DNA from: Gemmatimonadales bacterium
GTDB lineage: Bacteria > Gemmatimonadota > Gemmatimonadetes > Palauibacterales > Palauibacteraceae
Direction: 5' to 3'
Assembly: GCA_009841005.1 (NCBI GenBank)
Contig: VXMR01000151.1
Location: 1 to 51,151 of the forward strand
DNA length: 51,151 nt
Each line of letters begins with the position of its first letter. The stretch's first letter is position 1. Made by a program: the position numbers and the translations under genes. Under the pieces are notes generated by a model that did not search any database, had not been told where the DNA came from, and was given only the letters and a program-made list of their open reading frames with translations. Below, one piece after another: positions 32,878 through 40,961 of this stretch.

Positions 32878-33651
32878 TCAGTTCGGCGAGGGTCCGATCC
32901 TTCCCGGCCTCATTGCCGTGATGAATTTAACCGGCTTCAGCGCCTCCCGGTCGTACGAGAAGTAGATGAAGAAGGGCCGGCCCTGCATCTTCCCGCGCTC
33001 GACGAAGCCCCAGTACCGTGAATCGAGGCTCTCCTCCCGGTTATCCCCCAACATGAAGTAGCGTTCCGGCGGCACCACGAGGGGCCCCCAGTTGTCCCGC
33101 GTGGGTTTGTACTCGCCCCGCTCGGGATCCGGGATCAGGTGCGCGACTTGCCACTGCATCCGGAGATCCCCTTCATCCCGCTGTCGCGGATTCCGGCGGA
33201 CGTAAGGCTCGTCGAGCGCGACGCCGTTCCGGTAGAGGATCCCCCCCTCCATGCGCAGCGTGTCGCCGGGCAGACCCAGGGTGCGCTTGACGATATCTAG
33301 CCCCGGAGAATGGTCCGCCCGGAACACGATGATGTCCCCGTATTCCGGCTCCGCGTATCCCGGGATGCGGGCATTCGTAAACGGGATCGGCGCACCGAGC
33401 GACGTCTTGTTCACGAGCAGGAAATCGCCGACGAGGAGGGTCCCCTCCATCGACCCCGACGTGATCACGAACGTCGCCAGCAGGAACGTCCGGAAGAACA
33501 GGAAGATGAGGAGCGCAACGAAGAGCGTGCGGCCCCAGTCGCGGAACCACGCCGCGCTGAACGCCGGCGGAGACGGGGAACGTTCCCGCTTCCCTCCCGC
33601 GGCCTCGTCCGCCTCTTCGGAACCGTTCTTTACTTTCCGATCTCGTGCCAT
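32878..33651 (-). CDS. lepB: Signal peptidase I
   Basis: The 257-residue protein (from ATG 33651; GTG 33693 is also open but lacks a ribosome-binding site) has one N-terminal membrane helix (TLFVALLIFLFFRTFLLATFV, about 42-62). The catalytic Ser67 is in SGSMEGTL, and the general base Lys122 is in VKRTLGLPGD. The later boxes GDIIVF and LGDNREESLDSRYWG are present. It removes signal peptides from exported proteins at the outer face of the inner membrane. A charged N-terminal extension (KNGSEEADEAAGGKRERS) lies in the cytoplasm. A relic of a second copy's C-terminus sits upstream, between it and the outer-membrane protein gene. Confidence 0.94.
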   Translation of the reverse strand: MARDRKVKNGSEEADEAAGGKRERSPSPPAFSAAWFRDWGRTLFVALLIFLFFRTFLLATFVITSGSMEGTLLVGDFLLVNKTSLGAPIPFTNARIPGYAEPEYGDIIVFRADHSPGLDIVKRTLGLPGDTLRMEGGILYRNGVALDEPYVRRNPRQRDEGDLRMQWQVAHLIPDPERGEYKPTRDNWGPLVVPPERYFMLGDNREESLDSRYWGFVERGKMQGRPFFIYFSYDREALKPVKFITAMRPGRIGPSPN

Positions 33652-33802
33652 GTTTCGGGACGCTCTTGCGGGGGTCGCCGGCGCCAACGGCACCGGGCGT
33701 CGTCGTCGGTTGCGGCGGACGCTACTCTGCGATCATGTCAGCCGCCATGCAAACACTCGGCCCTGCGGACGGATCCAGCCAGCGCCGCGAGCTTCATGAT
33801 CG

Positions 33803-33922
33803 TCAGTCCGGCCGGAGCCCGAACCTGCCCGGCCTCATGGCCGTCAGAACCCGAAACGGCTCGAGCGCGTCCCGATCGTATGAGAAGTAGACGAAGAAGG
33901 GCCTTCCCCGCATCGTCAGAAC
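33803..33922 (-). pseudogene. Remnant of a second signal peptidase I gene (C-terminal 37-39 codons)
   Basis: Translating the minus strand from about 33922 to the TGA at 33803-33805 gives a peptide containing MRGRPFFVYFSYDRDAL and ending TAMRPGRFGLRPD. The intact lepB nearby ends with MQGRPFFIYFSYDREAL and TAMRPGRIGPSPN. About 26 of 36 residues match, while the DNA differs mostly at third positions, so this fragment was under protein-level selection before it was truncated. Upstream of it the outer-membrane protein gene stops at 33941; there is no room for the catalytic part. It is a leftover of a tandem lepB duplication. Confidence 0.8.
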
Positions 33923-33940
33923 CCCCGGCCCTCGGCATCG

Positions 33941-36241
33941 TTACATCAGGCCGTCGGAGTATATGTGGAGGCGCCAGAGGCTGCCGCCGCGGATGGCGCG
34001 GGCGATGTCGATGCGAAACAGGCCGTCCAGGAGAGACACGCCGACGCCCACGCTCGACCGCCAGCCCTCCGTGCCGAAGGCGTCCACGGGGCCCGTCCAG
34101 CCCGTGTCCCAGAACCCCGTGATCCGCATCGGGCTGCCCCCGACGTCGTACGTGGGATCGCCGATCCGGAAACCGCGCCCCAGTTCCAACCGGCCGAACC
34201 AGAAGCTGTCGCCTCCGGTCGACACGGGATCGAAGGCCCGCAAGGTGTACGATCCGCCGAGGTGGAAGCGACGCTGTGGAGGCGGCTCTCCGAATACTCT
34301 TCCGGCCCCGCCCTCCAGCGCCAGCGACCACTCGCTCACGGGGAGTTGCAGCGCCGCGGAGACGGCGGCGCGCCCGTAAAGATCGAAATCGCCCGTCGCG
34401 ACTTCTCCCCAAACGGACCCGCTGAGGATCGGCGTGCCCGGGTCGACGGAGGAAAACGCGCGCAGGCGGCCCGAGACGCCGGCGAGATCTCCGCGCGCGG
34501 CGACGATGTTGTCCGGAAAGACCGCGTCGCCGAAGAGGTTCGGGAGCGAGGCGTCGCTCTGCTTCCGTGCGTTCTGGTGGCGCTCGGCGAAGAGGGCGCC
34601 TTCCACGCGCGTCCTCTTGCCGTGGCGGTTCGCCGAGACCTCGAAGCCGGTCTCGCGGAAGTAGAGGCCCTCGTCGTACCCCACAACCAAGCTGTTGAAG
34701 GAGTTGCCGAAGGAGAGCGGACGGCCCCAGTCCCCGAGGTCCGCGAGGCGCCGGTACGCCGTGATCCCGAAACCGCCCGTCGCCGTCTGGCGCCGCCACC
34801 CGACCTCCACGCCCGGCTCGCACTCCGGTATGCCGATTCGCGGCGTGACCGCGAACTCGGACGTGACCCCCGTCGGCACGGCTAACCGGGCGCTGACCGA
34901 CAGTCCCTCGACCCGATTGTAGCGGAGCCTGCGCAGACCCGGGGAAAGATCCAGACGGGGACTCAGGCCCACGGCGGCGGGGATCTGCAGCGAGGACAAA
35001 CGATCCTTCAGGTCGTCGAGCTCCGCCGTCGCGAAGGCGTCGACGGTGGCGGAAAAGAGCGGCTCCGGAAGCTCCGGGTACGCGGGAAGCTGATCGAGGG
35101 GCGGGACGATCGTCACGATGGGATGGACCCTGGCGGGGAGCGAATCCGCTTCCGCCGTCAACGGGTCGTCGCGAAACCCCTCGACTCGCCCCTCTTCGCC
35201 CTCTTCCCCCTCGAGCTCATCCGCGTCGATGACCTCGTCGACCCAGCGCGTCCAGCCCTCCGGCAGATCCTCCCCCGGATCGAGCGTCTGCTCGGCGTCG
35301 ACGAGGTAGTCCTCGAAGATCCATTCGTAACGCACGGGCATGCTCGCGAGGTCCGCCATCGTGGCAACCGCATCGAAGGCCATGCGATTCGGCAGCCACC
35401 AGCGCAATTCCTGGAGTCCGTAGTCGATCGTGATGAAGTCGACCCTGGCGCGGATCGGCTTCACAAACCCGGGAACATCCTCCGCATCCTCCGGTTCTTC
35501 GCGCTCGAAGTCGTATTCGATCGCGGGACGGTAGGCGGCGCGCGTGAGGACGCCCTCGTCGGCGTCAAACCAGAGCGAGCCCGCGATGCGGTCGAAGCGG
35601 GCCTCCCGCGGCTCGACGACCGCCTCGATCAGCGTCACCTCCCGGTTGTCCCCCGGGAAGCGGATGCGCAGCGTGTCGCCGGAGCGATAGCGGTAGTGAT
35701 AGGCCGCAGTATCCGCCAGGGGATGGAGGGCCCACTCCGAGCCCAGGGCCAGGTGTTCGCTGGCCGGATCGATGATGTCGAAATCGAGTTCGAACGCATC
35801 GTCGTCGCGCAGGTCGTCCTCGAACTCGACGCCGAGGCCGACGATCGGCACGCCGCGTCGCAGTCCCAGCCAACGGATGATGTGTTCGCCCTCCGCCGCC
35901 CAGCGCAGCCGTGCGGCGCGTTCCTGGTGAAACACCGCCCGCTCCCGGCGCAGGGCCGCACCGCCCAGTCCCGCGTAGATGCGCTCGCGAAAAGTCGTCT
36001 CGAAGCTGGTCAGCCCTTCGGCCCGAGCCTTCCGCTGCGCCAGCGCGCGCTCGATCAGTCCCGCGATCCCTTCGTCGGCGTAGGCGTCGACCGGAATCGG
36101 CCGCGAGGCGGAGACGGGCGCCTCCTGGAGCGCGCGCGCGTCGAACGCGGCGCCCGCGGCGGCTCCCAGGCACACCGCAAGCGCGAGGGCGCGTCCGGCA
36201 GCAGACATTCGGTTCAAGAGCGCTCTCCAGTCCAGAGCCAC
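33941..36241 (-). CDS. Outer-membrane beta-barrel protein (surface-antigen/Omp85-like C-terminus)
   Basis: The 766-residue protein starts at GTG 36241 behind GGGAGGGG and has a signal peptide (AAGRALALAVCLGAAAGAAFDARA). Residues about 50-330 form a periplasmic, beta-rich domain resembling lipoprotein-sorting-type folds (RFPGDNREVTLIEAVVEPREARFDRIAGSLWFDADEGVLTRAAYRP). An acidic linker (ELEGEEGEEGRVEG) follows. The last about 340 residues alternate aromatic and hydrophobic residues as transmembrane beta strands do. Within them lies a block like those of the Omp85/hemolysin-activator barrels (FHLGGSYTLRAFDPVSTGGDSFWFGRLELGRGF). POTRA domains are not evident. Function is unknown; perhaps transport or anchoring of an envelope component. 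Confidence 0.75.
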   Translation of the reverse strand: MALDWRALLNRMSAAGRALALAVCLGAAAGAAFDARALQEAPVSASRPIPVDAYADEGIAGLIERALAQRKARAEGLTSFETTFRERIYAGLGGAALRRERAVFHQERAARLRWAAEGEHIIRWLGLRRGVPIVGLGVEFEDDLRDDDAFELDFDIIDPASEHLALGSEWALHPLADTAAYHYRYRSGDTLRIRFPGDNREVTLIEAVVEPREARFDRIAGSLWFDADEGVLTRAAYRPAIEYDFEREEPEDAEDVPGFVKPIRARVDFITIDYGLQELRWWLPNRMAFDAVATMADLASMPVRYEWIFEDYLVDAEQTLDPGEDLPEGWTRWVDEVIDADELEGEEGEEGRVEGFRDDPLTAEADSLPARVHPIVTIVPPLDQLPAYPELPEPLFSATVDAFATAELDDLKDRLSSLQIPAAVGLSPRLDLSPGLRRLRYNRVEGLSVSARLAVPTGVTSEFAVTPRIGIPECEPGVEVGWRRQTATGGFGITAYRRLADLGDWGRPLSFGNSFNSLVVGYDEGLYFRETGFEVSANRHGKRTRVEGALFAERHQNARKQSDASLPNLFGDAVFPDNIVAARGDLAGVSGRLRAFSSVDPGTPILSGSVWGEVATGDFDLYGRAAVSAALQLPVSEWSLALEGGAGRVFGEPPPQRRFHLGGSYTLRAFDPVSTGGDSFWFGRLELGRGFRIGDPTYDVGGSPMRITGFWDTGWTGPVDAFGTEGWRSSVGVGVSLLDGLFRIDIARAIRGGSLWRLHIYSDGLM

Positions 36242-36297
36242 GACCCCTCCCGACGGGAGCCGTTACGTCTATGTTCGGGTAGACGTTTCAACCTTCG

Positions 36298-36354
36298 CCC
36301 GCGTCACGGGGTCCGCGTCACCGGGCCCGCGTCACCGGGCCCGCGTCACCGGGG
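36298..36354 (+). repeat. Four near-identical 14-bp tandem repeats before the methyltransferase gene
   Basis: Units of the form CCCGCGTCACCGGG occur about four times in a row, the first being variant (CCCGCGTCACGGGGT). Each unit is itself partly self-complementary (CCCG...CGGG), so transcripts could form small stems. The array stops a few bases before the ribosome-binding site GGGGAGGAGAG of the gene starting at 36365. It may be a regulatory array or simple slippage. Confidence 0.65.
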
Positions 36355-36364
36355 AGGAGAGCGA

Positions 36365-37024
36365 GTGGGGCTGTACTCCGAACACATCTTTCCGCGTCTC
36401 ATGGAGAGCGGGCTCAAGGGCGAACTGCATCGCAGGTACCGGCGCCGGGTCCTCTCCCGTGCGCAGGGGCACGTGCTCGAAGTCGGCTTCGGCACCGGGC
36501 TCAATGTCGAATGTTACCCGATGTCGGTTCGCCGCGTCACGGGGATCGATCCCGCGGCCGTACTCGAACGCCGCGTACGCGCCCGCATCGCCCGTGCCCC
36601 CTTCCGCGTCGACCGCGTGATCCACGACGCCGCCGACCGACTCCCCTTTCCGGATGGGCACTTCGACACGGTGACGACCACCTGGACGCTGTGTTCGATC
36701 GAGCGGCTCCGGGACGCCCTCCTCGAACTGAGGCGGGCGCTGAAACCCTCCGGCGAACTCCTCTTCCTCGAGCACGGACGGAACGACAAAGGCTGGGTCT
36801 CGCGCCTCCAGGACACGCTGAACCCGATCCAGAACGTCGTCGCCTGCGGCTGCAACATAAACCGGAAGATCGATGCCGAGATCGAAGGCGGCGGATTCCG
36901 GATTGTCGACCTCGACCGGTTTACGATGCCGGGAGTGCCCCGGGCGCTGGGTTCCGTCTACCTCGGCGTGGCCACACCGCGCGGCGGCGGAGGCCTCGAG
37001 AGACCGCGGGGGACGGGGCCGTGA
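36365..37024 (+). CDS. Class I SAM-dependent methyltransferase (UbiE/small-molecule type)
   Basis: The 219-residue enzyme starts at GTG 36365 behind GGGGAGGAGAG. It has the S-adenosylmethionine motif I HVLEVGFGTGLNVECYP near residue 40, motif II RVTGIDPAA, the DAADRLPFPDGHFDTVTTTWTLCSI block and LKPSGELLFLEHGR. These are the features of the UbiE/COQ5-like methyltransferase family. The cysteine-containing NVVACGCNINRKIDAEIEGGGF segment suits the small-molecule or phospholipid N-methyltransferase branch. Substrate unknown. It lies alone, after a tandem-repeat leader, and converges with a small membrane-protein gene 8 bp downstream. Confidence 0.9.
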   Translation: MGLYSEHIFPRLMESGLKGELHRRYRRRVLSRAQGHVLEVGFGTGLNVECYPMSVRRVTGIDPAAVLERRVRARIARAPFRVDRVIHDAADRLPFPDGHFDTVTTTWTLCSIERLRDALLELRRALKPSGELLFLEHGRNDKGWVSRLQDTLNPIQNVVACGCNINRKIDAEIEGGGFRIVDLDRFTMPGVPRALGSVYLGVATPRGGGGLERPRGTGP

Positions 37025-37031
37025 GCGCGGG

Positions 37032-37391
37032 TCAGCCGTTCACTGTCCTCGCGGCGAGGACGGCGCCCGCCGAGCCCGCGACGGCCGGGCCGAGCAGGAA
37101 GAGAAACGCCAGGCCCCAGTGGCCGGACGGAGGATCCGTCACCGTGACCCAGAGGCCGATGCCGCCCAGCAGGGCCAGGCTCCAGCCCGGCGCCAGCCCC
37201 CAGAGGAGGGGACGCGCGCCGCGATGCCACCGCGCGAGGCCGAAGCCCGCGGAGAAGTACAGTAGACCCCCGAGCGCGATGAGCCCGGGACCGGGACCCA
37301 CGGGCAGATCTCTGAACACGAGCGCGAGCCCCGCGAGGCCCGCGAGGAGGCAGACGATGACCGAGACGAGGACTTTCAGGACCGCTCTCAT
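37032..37391 (-). CDS. Small four-helix membrane protein of unknown function
   Basis: The 119-residue protein consists almost entirely of four hydrophobic helices: about 5-26 (VLVSVIVCLLAGLAGLALVF), 36-53, 62-82 and 90-115 (LAFLFLLGPAVAGSAGAVLAA), joined by short loops. The N-terminus starts MRAVLKV, positive inside. No conserved functional motif is recognised. Its ATG at 37391 is divergent from the gene beginning at 37429. Probably an inner-membrane protein. Confidence 0.65.
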   Translation of the reverse strand: MRAVLKVLVSVIVCLLAGLAGLALVFRDLPVGPGPGLIALGGLLYFSAGFGLARWHRGARPLLWGLAPGWSLALLGGIGLWVTVTDPPSGHWGLAFLFLLGPAVAGSAGAVLAARTVNG

Positions 37392-37428
37392 GGCGTGCGA
37401 AGATGCGGCGGGAGCCGCGGTTTCTCAA

Positions 37429-38019
37429 ATGTCGACGGCGCGGGCCTTTCGCTGCCCGGCGCGAGTCTTTCGCCGGCGGGCGACATGGGTCGCCGTCGCG
37501 TTCGCAGCCGTCGTCCACGCGATCGGCGCCACCGGAGCGACGGGTCAGGATGCGGATCCGGCGGGCCATCCGGCGCCCGACGCGCCCTCACGGGCCGTCG
37601 ATCTCGAGGAGCTGGCATGGATCGCCGGCCACTGGGGCGGGGACGCCTTCGGGGGACAGATCGAGGAGGGGTGGTTCGGCCCGGCGGGGCGCTCGATGTC
37701 CGGCTCCTTCCGCCTCGTGCAGGACGGTCTCGCGGTCATGTACGAGTTGCTGCTCCTGGAGCAGGACGACGATGGCGAGATCTACTACCGGTTCAAGCAC
37801 GTCGGGCGGGGCTGGGAACCCTGGGAGGAGACGCGCCTCGAATACCGTCTCACGGCCCTCGACGGCCGGAAGGCCACCTTCCGGAGCACGGCGGAGACAC
37901 CACAGCCGAACGCTCCCTGGTGGTTCACGTACGAGAGCCCGACGAGCACCGAACTGATCGTGACCATCCACGGCAGCACGGGCGGCGATCCGACGGTGCT
38001 GTCGATGAAGAGGCGATGA
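37429..38019 (+). CDS. Exported DUF6265-like protein
   Basis: The 196-residue protein starts at ATG 37429; ATG 37390 in the same frame is possible but overlaps the divergent gene. It has a signal peptide (RRATWVAVAFAAVVHAIGATGATGQ). A single domain follows, with LEELAWIAGHWGGDAFGGQIEEGWFGPAGRSMSGSFRLVQDGL near residue 65 and a C-terminal block (EYRLTALDGRKATFRSTAE, then PTSTELIVTIHG). The W-I-A-G-x-W opening and the 'EEGWFGPAGRSMSGSFR' motif match small exported calycin-like barrels annotated as DUF6265. Binding partner unknown. Stop TGA 38017. Confidence 0.72.
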   Translation: MSTARAFRCPARVFRRRATWVAVAFAAVVHAIGATGATGQDADPAGHPAPDAPSRAVDLEELAWIAGHWGGDAFGGQIEEGWFGPAGRSMSGSFRLVQDGLAVMYELLLLEQDDDGEIYYRFKHVGRGWEPWEETRLEYRLTALDGRKATFRSTAETPQPNAPWWFTYESPTSTELIVTIHGSTGGDPTVLSMKRR

Positions 38020-38095
38020 GACCTTATCTTTCGGATGATGGAAAGCGGATGATGGAAAGCGTCACGGAGAGAGCCGGATTCGAGCAGGGGGCGAC

Positions 38096-38920
38096 ATGAG
38101 TGCGTTGGAACCGGGAAGCATAAGCGCCCGTTTGGCGGCACTGACCCTTGTCGCCGGAGGCGTGCTGGCGGGTTCGCCGGGCGCGGCTGTGGCGCAGGAG
38201 GAGACGGAACGGCAGACGGCGGAGCTGATCGGGCAGGTGGTCAGCGCCTCGACGGGGCTTCCGATCGAAGGGGCACGCGTGATCCTCATGGGCTCCGGGT
38301 ACGGGGCGATCACCGATGTCGAAGGCAACTTCCGGGTCCCGCAGACCTGGGCCGGCAGGGACTCGATCGAGGTCCGGTTCATCGGCTACGAAGCCGGCTA
38401 TACGCACATCGACCTCGAGCCCGGGCAGACGACACGCGTCACCCTGACCCTTTCGAGCACCGTCATTCGCATCGCGGATCTCACCGTGGAGGTCCGCCAG
38501 ACCCGCCGCGCGCGGAACCTCGAGGGCTTCCTCGAACGCAGGGGACGGGGATTCGGGACCTTCTTCACGCCGCGGGACATCATCAACCGCAACCCGCGGC
38601 TCCCCAGCGACCTCCTGCGCGGCCTGCCGAACGTCTCCGTGGGCCGAATCGAATACGGGATCGCGAAAGTCTTCCTCGGCGACGGCGCGCGGCTCAACTG
38701 TCCGCCGGCGCTCTACCTGGACGGGATGTACCAGGCGGGGATGCAGTTCGACGACCTCCCGAGGGACGACCTGGGCGCGGTCGAGGTCTACAAGCGTGAG
38801 GTCGAGACGCCCATGGAATTTATGCGCACAGGCTCGACCTGCGGCGCGATCGTCGTGTGGACGCCGAGCGGCGCGGGCTTCCTGGACTGGGCCGGGGACC
38901 TTCCCAATCCCTTCGAATAG
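38096..38920 (+). CDS. Exported carboxypeptidase-regulatory + TonB-plug-like protein without a barrel
   Basis: The 274-residue protein has a signal peptide (RLAALTLVAGGVLAGSPGAAVAQ). Residues 45-125 form a carboxypeptidase-regulatory beta-sandwich (IGQVVSASTGLPIEGARVILMGSGYGAITDVEGNFRVP). A TonB-receptor plug-like part follows (FFTPRDIINRNPRLPSDLLRGLPNVSV, then PALYLDGMYQAG, DLGAVEVYKREVETPMEF and CGAIVVWT). The outer-membrane barrel that normally follows a plug is missing; the protein ends 20 residues later. A second such gene lies at 49558-50646. These cannot be transporters; they may be soluble or peripheral envelope proteins. Confidence 0.82.
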   Translation: MSALEPGSISARLAALTLVAGGVLAGSPGAAVAQEETERQTAELIGQVVSASTGLPIEGARVILMGSGYGAITDVEGNFRVPQTWAGRDSIEVRFIGYEAGYTHIDLEPGQTTRVTLTLSSTVIRIADLTVEVRQTRRARNLEGFLERRGRGFGTFFTPRDIINRNPRLPSDLLRGLPNVSVGRIEYGIAKVFLGDGARLNCPPALYLDGMYQAGMQFDDLPRDDLGAVEVYKREVETPMEFMRTGSTCGAIVVWTPSGAGFLDWAGDLPNPFE

Positions 38921-38933
38921 CGGCCCTGGTCGC

Positions 38934-39356
38934 TCAGTCCTGTCCGCCCGCGGGCTCGCCGTTGAGGGTCAGCGTCCATTCGAGTTCCATATCCTTCCGG
39001 AGCGAATGGTAGACGGAGCAGTAGCGCTCGAAGGAGAGCATGACGGCCCGCCGGGCCTTCGCCTCGTCCACGTCGCCGGAGACGTGGAAGTCGAACTGGA
39101 GACCCTTCACGTAGCGCGGCGCCGCGTCCGCCCTGCGCGCCCTCGCCCGGACCGAGAGCCCGGTGAGTTCCTGGCGCCCCTTCTGAAGGATGACCACCAC
39201 GTCGATCGCGGCACAGGCGGCGACGGACTCCACCATAAGGGCGACCGGGCTGGGGGCGATGCCCTCGTCCCCGTCGATTCGCGTCTCGTGGTCGGCTCGG
39301 TCGGCGCTGAACCTGAGTCCGCCGTCCCACCGGACCTGGATTCCGTCCCTGTTCAT
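38934..39356 (-). CDS. OsmC-family peroxiredoxin-like protein
   Basis: The 140-residue protein starts at ATG 39356 after GGAGATCGAG. The OsmC/Ohr fold is visible: SPVALMVESVAACAAIDVVVILQKGRQELTGLSVRARARR in the middle and a C-terminal half that ends VSGDVDEAKARRAVMLSFERYCSVYHSL. The two conserved cysteines are C48 and C113, the pair that reduces organic hydroperoxides in this family. The length is normal (about 140). Genes of this type protect against peroxides in the cytoplasm. It converges with the plug-like gene at 38920. Confidence 0.88.
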   Translation of the reverse strand: MNRDGIQVRWDGGLRFSADRADHETRIDGDEGIAPSPVALMVESVAACAAIDVVVILQKGRQELTGLSVRARARRADAAPRYVKGLQFDFHVSGDVDEAKARRAVMLSFERYCSVYHSLRKDMELEWTLTLNGEPAGGQD

Positions 39357-39488
39357 CTCGATCTCCGTGGCTGGGTTCGGACTTCGGCAACATAGTACAA
39401 CACGGTCGGCAGCCCGTCGCAAACCGGCTGCCGGACCGCTGAAACCGCCCCGGGATGGAGGGCGTACAGGCTGTGCGGGAGGTGCGAC

Positions 39489-39773
39489 ATGTTCGAGTTC
39501 ATCGGGAATTTTCTCTGGCTCGCCATCGCGGGCTTCGCTTCGGTCGGCGGCTACGTCACGATGAAGAGGTTCGTGCGCGGACGGCTGCGGTTCGTGGACG
39601 GCGTTCACCGGCGCGGGGTTCCGCTCGTGGCCGGGGTCGCGGGCTGGGGCGTGGGATTGCTGGCGGCCATCCTTCCATTCGTCACTCCGCTCACGGCCGT
39701 CCTGTTCGGGATCGGGATCGGGACCGGCGTGGCCGCGGGGCGAAGGGAGATCAAGCGCCTCCCGAGCCCTTGA
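39489..39773 (+). CDS. Small two-helix membrane protein of unknown function
   Basis: The 94-residue protein has a first hydrophobic helix near residues 5-24 (IGNFLWLAIAGFASVGGYV), a basic stretch (KRFVRGRLRFVDGVHRRG) and a second hydrophobic region at 43-83 (AGVAGWGVGLLAAILPFVTPLTAVLFGIGIGTGV). Family unknown. It starts at ATG 39489 with GGGAGGTGCGAC before it. Its stop overlaps the TTG of the M20 peptidase gene by 4 nt (TTGA), so the two are translationally coupled. Confidence 0.7.
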   Translation: MFEFIGNFLWLAIAGFASVGGYVTMKRFVRGRLRFVDGVHRRGVPLVAGVAGWGVGLLAAILPFVTPLTAVLFGIGIGTGVAAGRREIKRLPSP

Positions 39774-40942
39774 CCTTCTCCGCCGACCCGCTGCACCTCA
39801 CAACCATCCTCACGGATCTCGTCGCCACGAACTCCGTGAACCCCAGGCTGGTGGAGGGGGCGCCCGGCGAGACGGAGATCGCGCGCCTCACGGCGCGGCA
39901 CATGCGCGAGGCGGGCCTCAAGGTGGCGCGGTACGAGCCCGAGGCGGGGAGGCCGAGCGTCGTCGGGCGCCTCGCGGGCGCGGGGAGCGGGCAGGCGCTG
40001 ATGCTGAACGCCCACTACGACACGGTCGGGGTGGAGGGCATGGAGGCGCCGTTCTCGCCGAGCTTGCGGGACGGACGGCTCTACGGACGGGGGGCCTACG
40101 ACATGAAGGGGGCGCTCGCCGCCTGCATCGAGGCCGCCCGACTCCTCCGCGAAGCGGGAACGCGCCTGGCAGGCGATGTCCTCGTGGCCGCCGTGGCCGA
40201 CGAGGAATACGCGAGCCTCGGCACCGCGGACCTGCTCGAACGGCGCGTACGCGGCGAACTCGCGTTTGACGCCGCGATCGTCACCGAACCCACGTCGCTG
40301 GATCTGTGCGTGGCCCACCGCGGATTCACGTGGATCGAGATCACGACGCGCGGGCGCGCCGCCCACGGCAGCCGGTACCGGGAGGGCATCGATGCGAACG
40401 TGAGAATGGGACGCATCCTGCACCGGCTGGAGGCGTTCATGGGAGAACTCCAGTCCCGGCCGGGGCACCCCCTCCTCGGCCCCCCGTCGATGCACGCGCC
40501 GCTGCTCGAGGGCGGAAGCGGGATCAGCACCTACTCTCCGCGCTGCACGCTCCGGGTCGAGCGGCGCACCGTGCCGCCCGAGACGCGGGAGTCCGTGGAA
40601 GCCGAGATCGCGGCCATCATCGAGGACCTGCGCGCGGAGGACCCGTCGCTCGAGGTCGCCTGGTCGACCTTCTTCCACCGCGAACCCTTCGAGACGACGC
40701 CGGAGGCGCCGGTCGCGGCCTGCGTATCGCGCGCCGCCCGCACCGTTCTGGGCAGCGCACCGGAGGTCATCGGAGACTCTCCGTGGATGGACTCCGCGCT
40801 GACGCAGGCCGCGGGCGTCGACAGCGTCGTGATCGGCCCGGCCGGCGAGGGCGCGCACGCCGACGTGGAGTGGGTGGACCTCGCATCGTGCGCGAGGCTG
40901 GCCGAGATCCTCGCGGAGGCGGCCGCCGACTACTGCGGCTGA
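39770..40942 (+). CDS. M20-family metallopeptidase (ArgE/DapE/acetylornithine deacetylase type)
   Basis: The 390-residue enzyme starts at TTG 39770 in the stop of the small membrane-protein gene. It has the dinuclear-zinc motifs: LNAHYDTVGVEG (metal His and catalytic Asp) near residue 80, YGRGAYDMKGALAA (metal Asp) near 105, and VAAVADEEYAS (catalytic and metal Glu) near 143. A dimerization domain starts near 180 (HRGFTWIEITTRGRAAHGSRYREGIDA). The final His is GPAGEGAHADVEWV. Members hydrolyse N-acyl or peptide bonds of amino-acid derivatives. Substrate cannot be read. Downstream it converges with the TonB receptor gene. Confidence 0.9.
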   Translation: MTFSADPLHLTTILTDLVATNSVNPRLVEGAPGETEIARLTARHMREAGLKVARYEPEAGRPSVVGRLAGAGSGQALMLNAHYDTVGVEGMEAPFSPSLRDGRLYGRGAYDMKGALAACIEAARLLREAGTRLAGDVLVAAVADEEYASLGTADLLERRVRGELAFDAAIVTEPTSLDLCVAHRGFTWIEITTRGRAAHGSRYREGIDANVRMGRILHRLEAFMGELQSRPGHPLLGPPSMHAPLLEGGSGISTYSPRCTLRVERRTVPPETRESVEAEIAAIIEDLRAEDPSLEVAWSTFFHREPFETTPEAPVAACVSRAARTVLGSAPEVIGDSPWMDSALTQAAGVDSVVIGPAGEGAHADVEWVDLASCARLAEILAEAAADYCG

Positions 40943-40961
40943 GCTCGCCGCGCGCGTCGAC

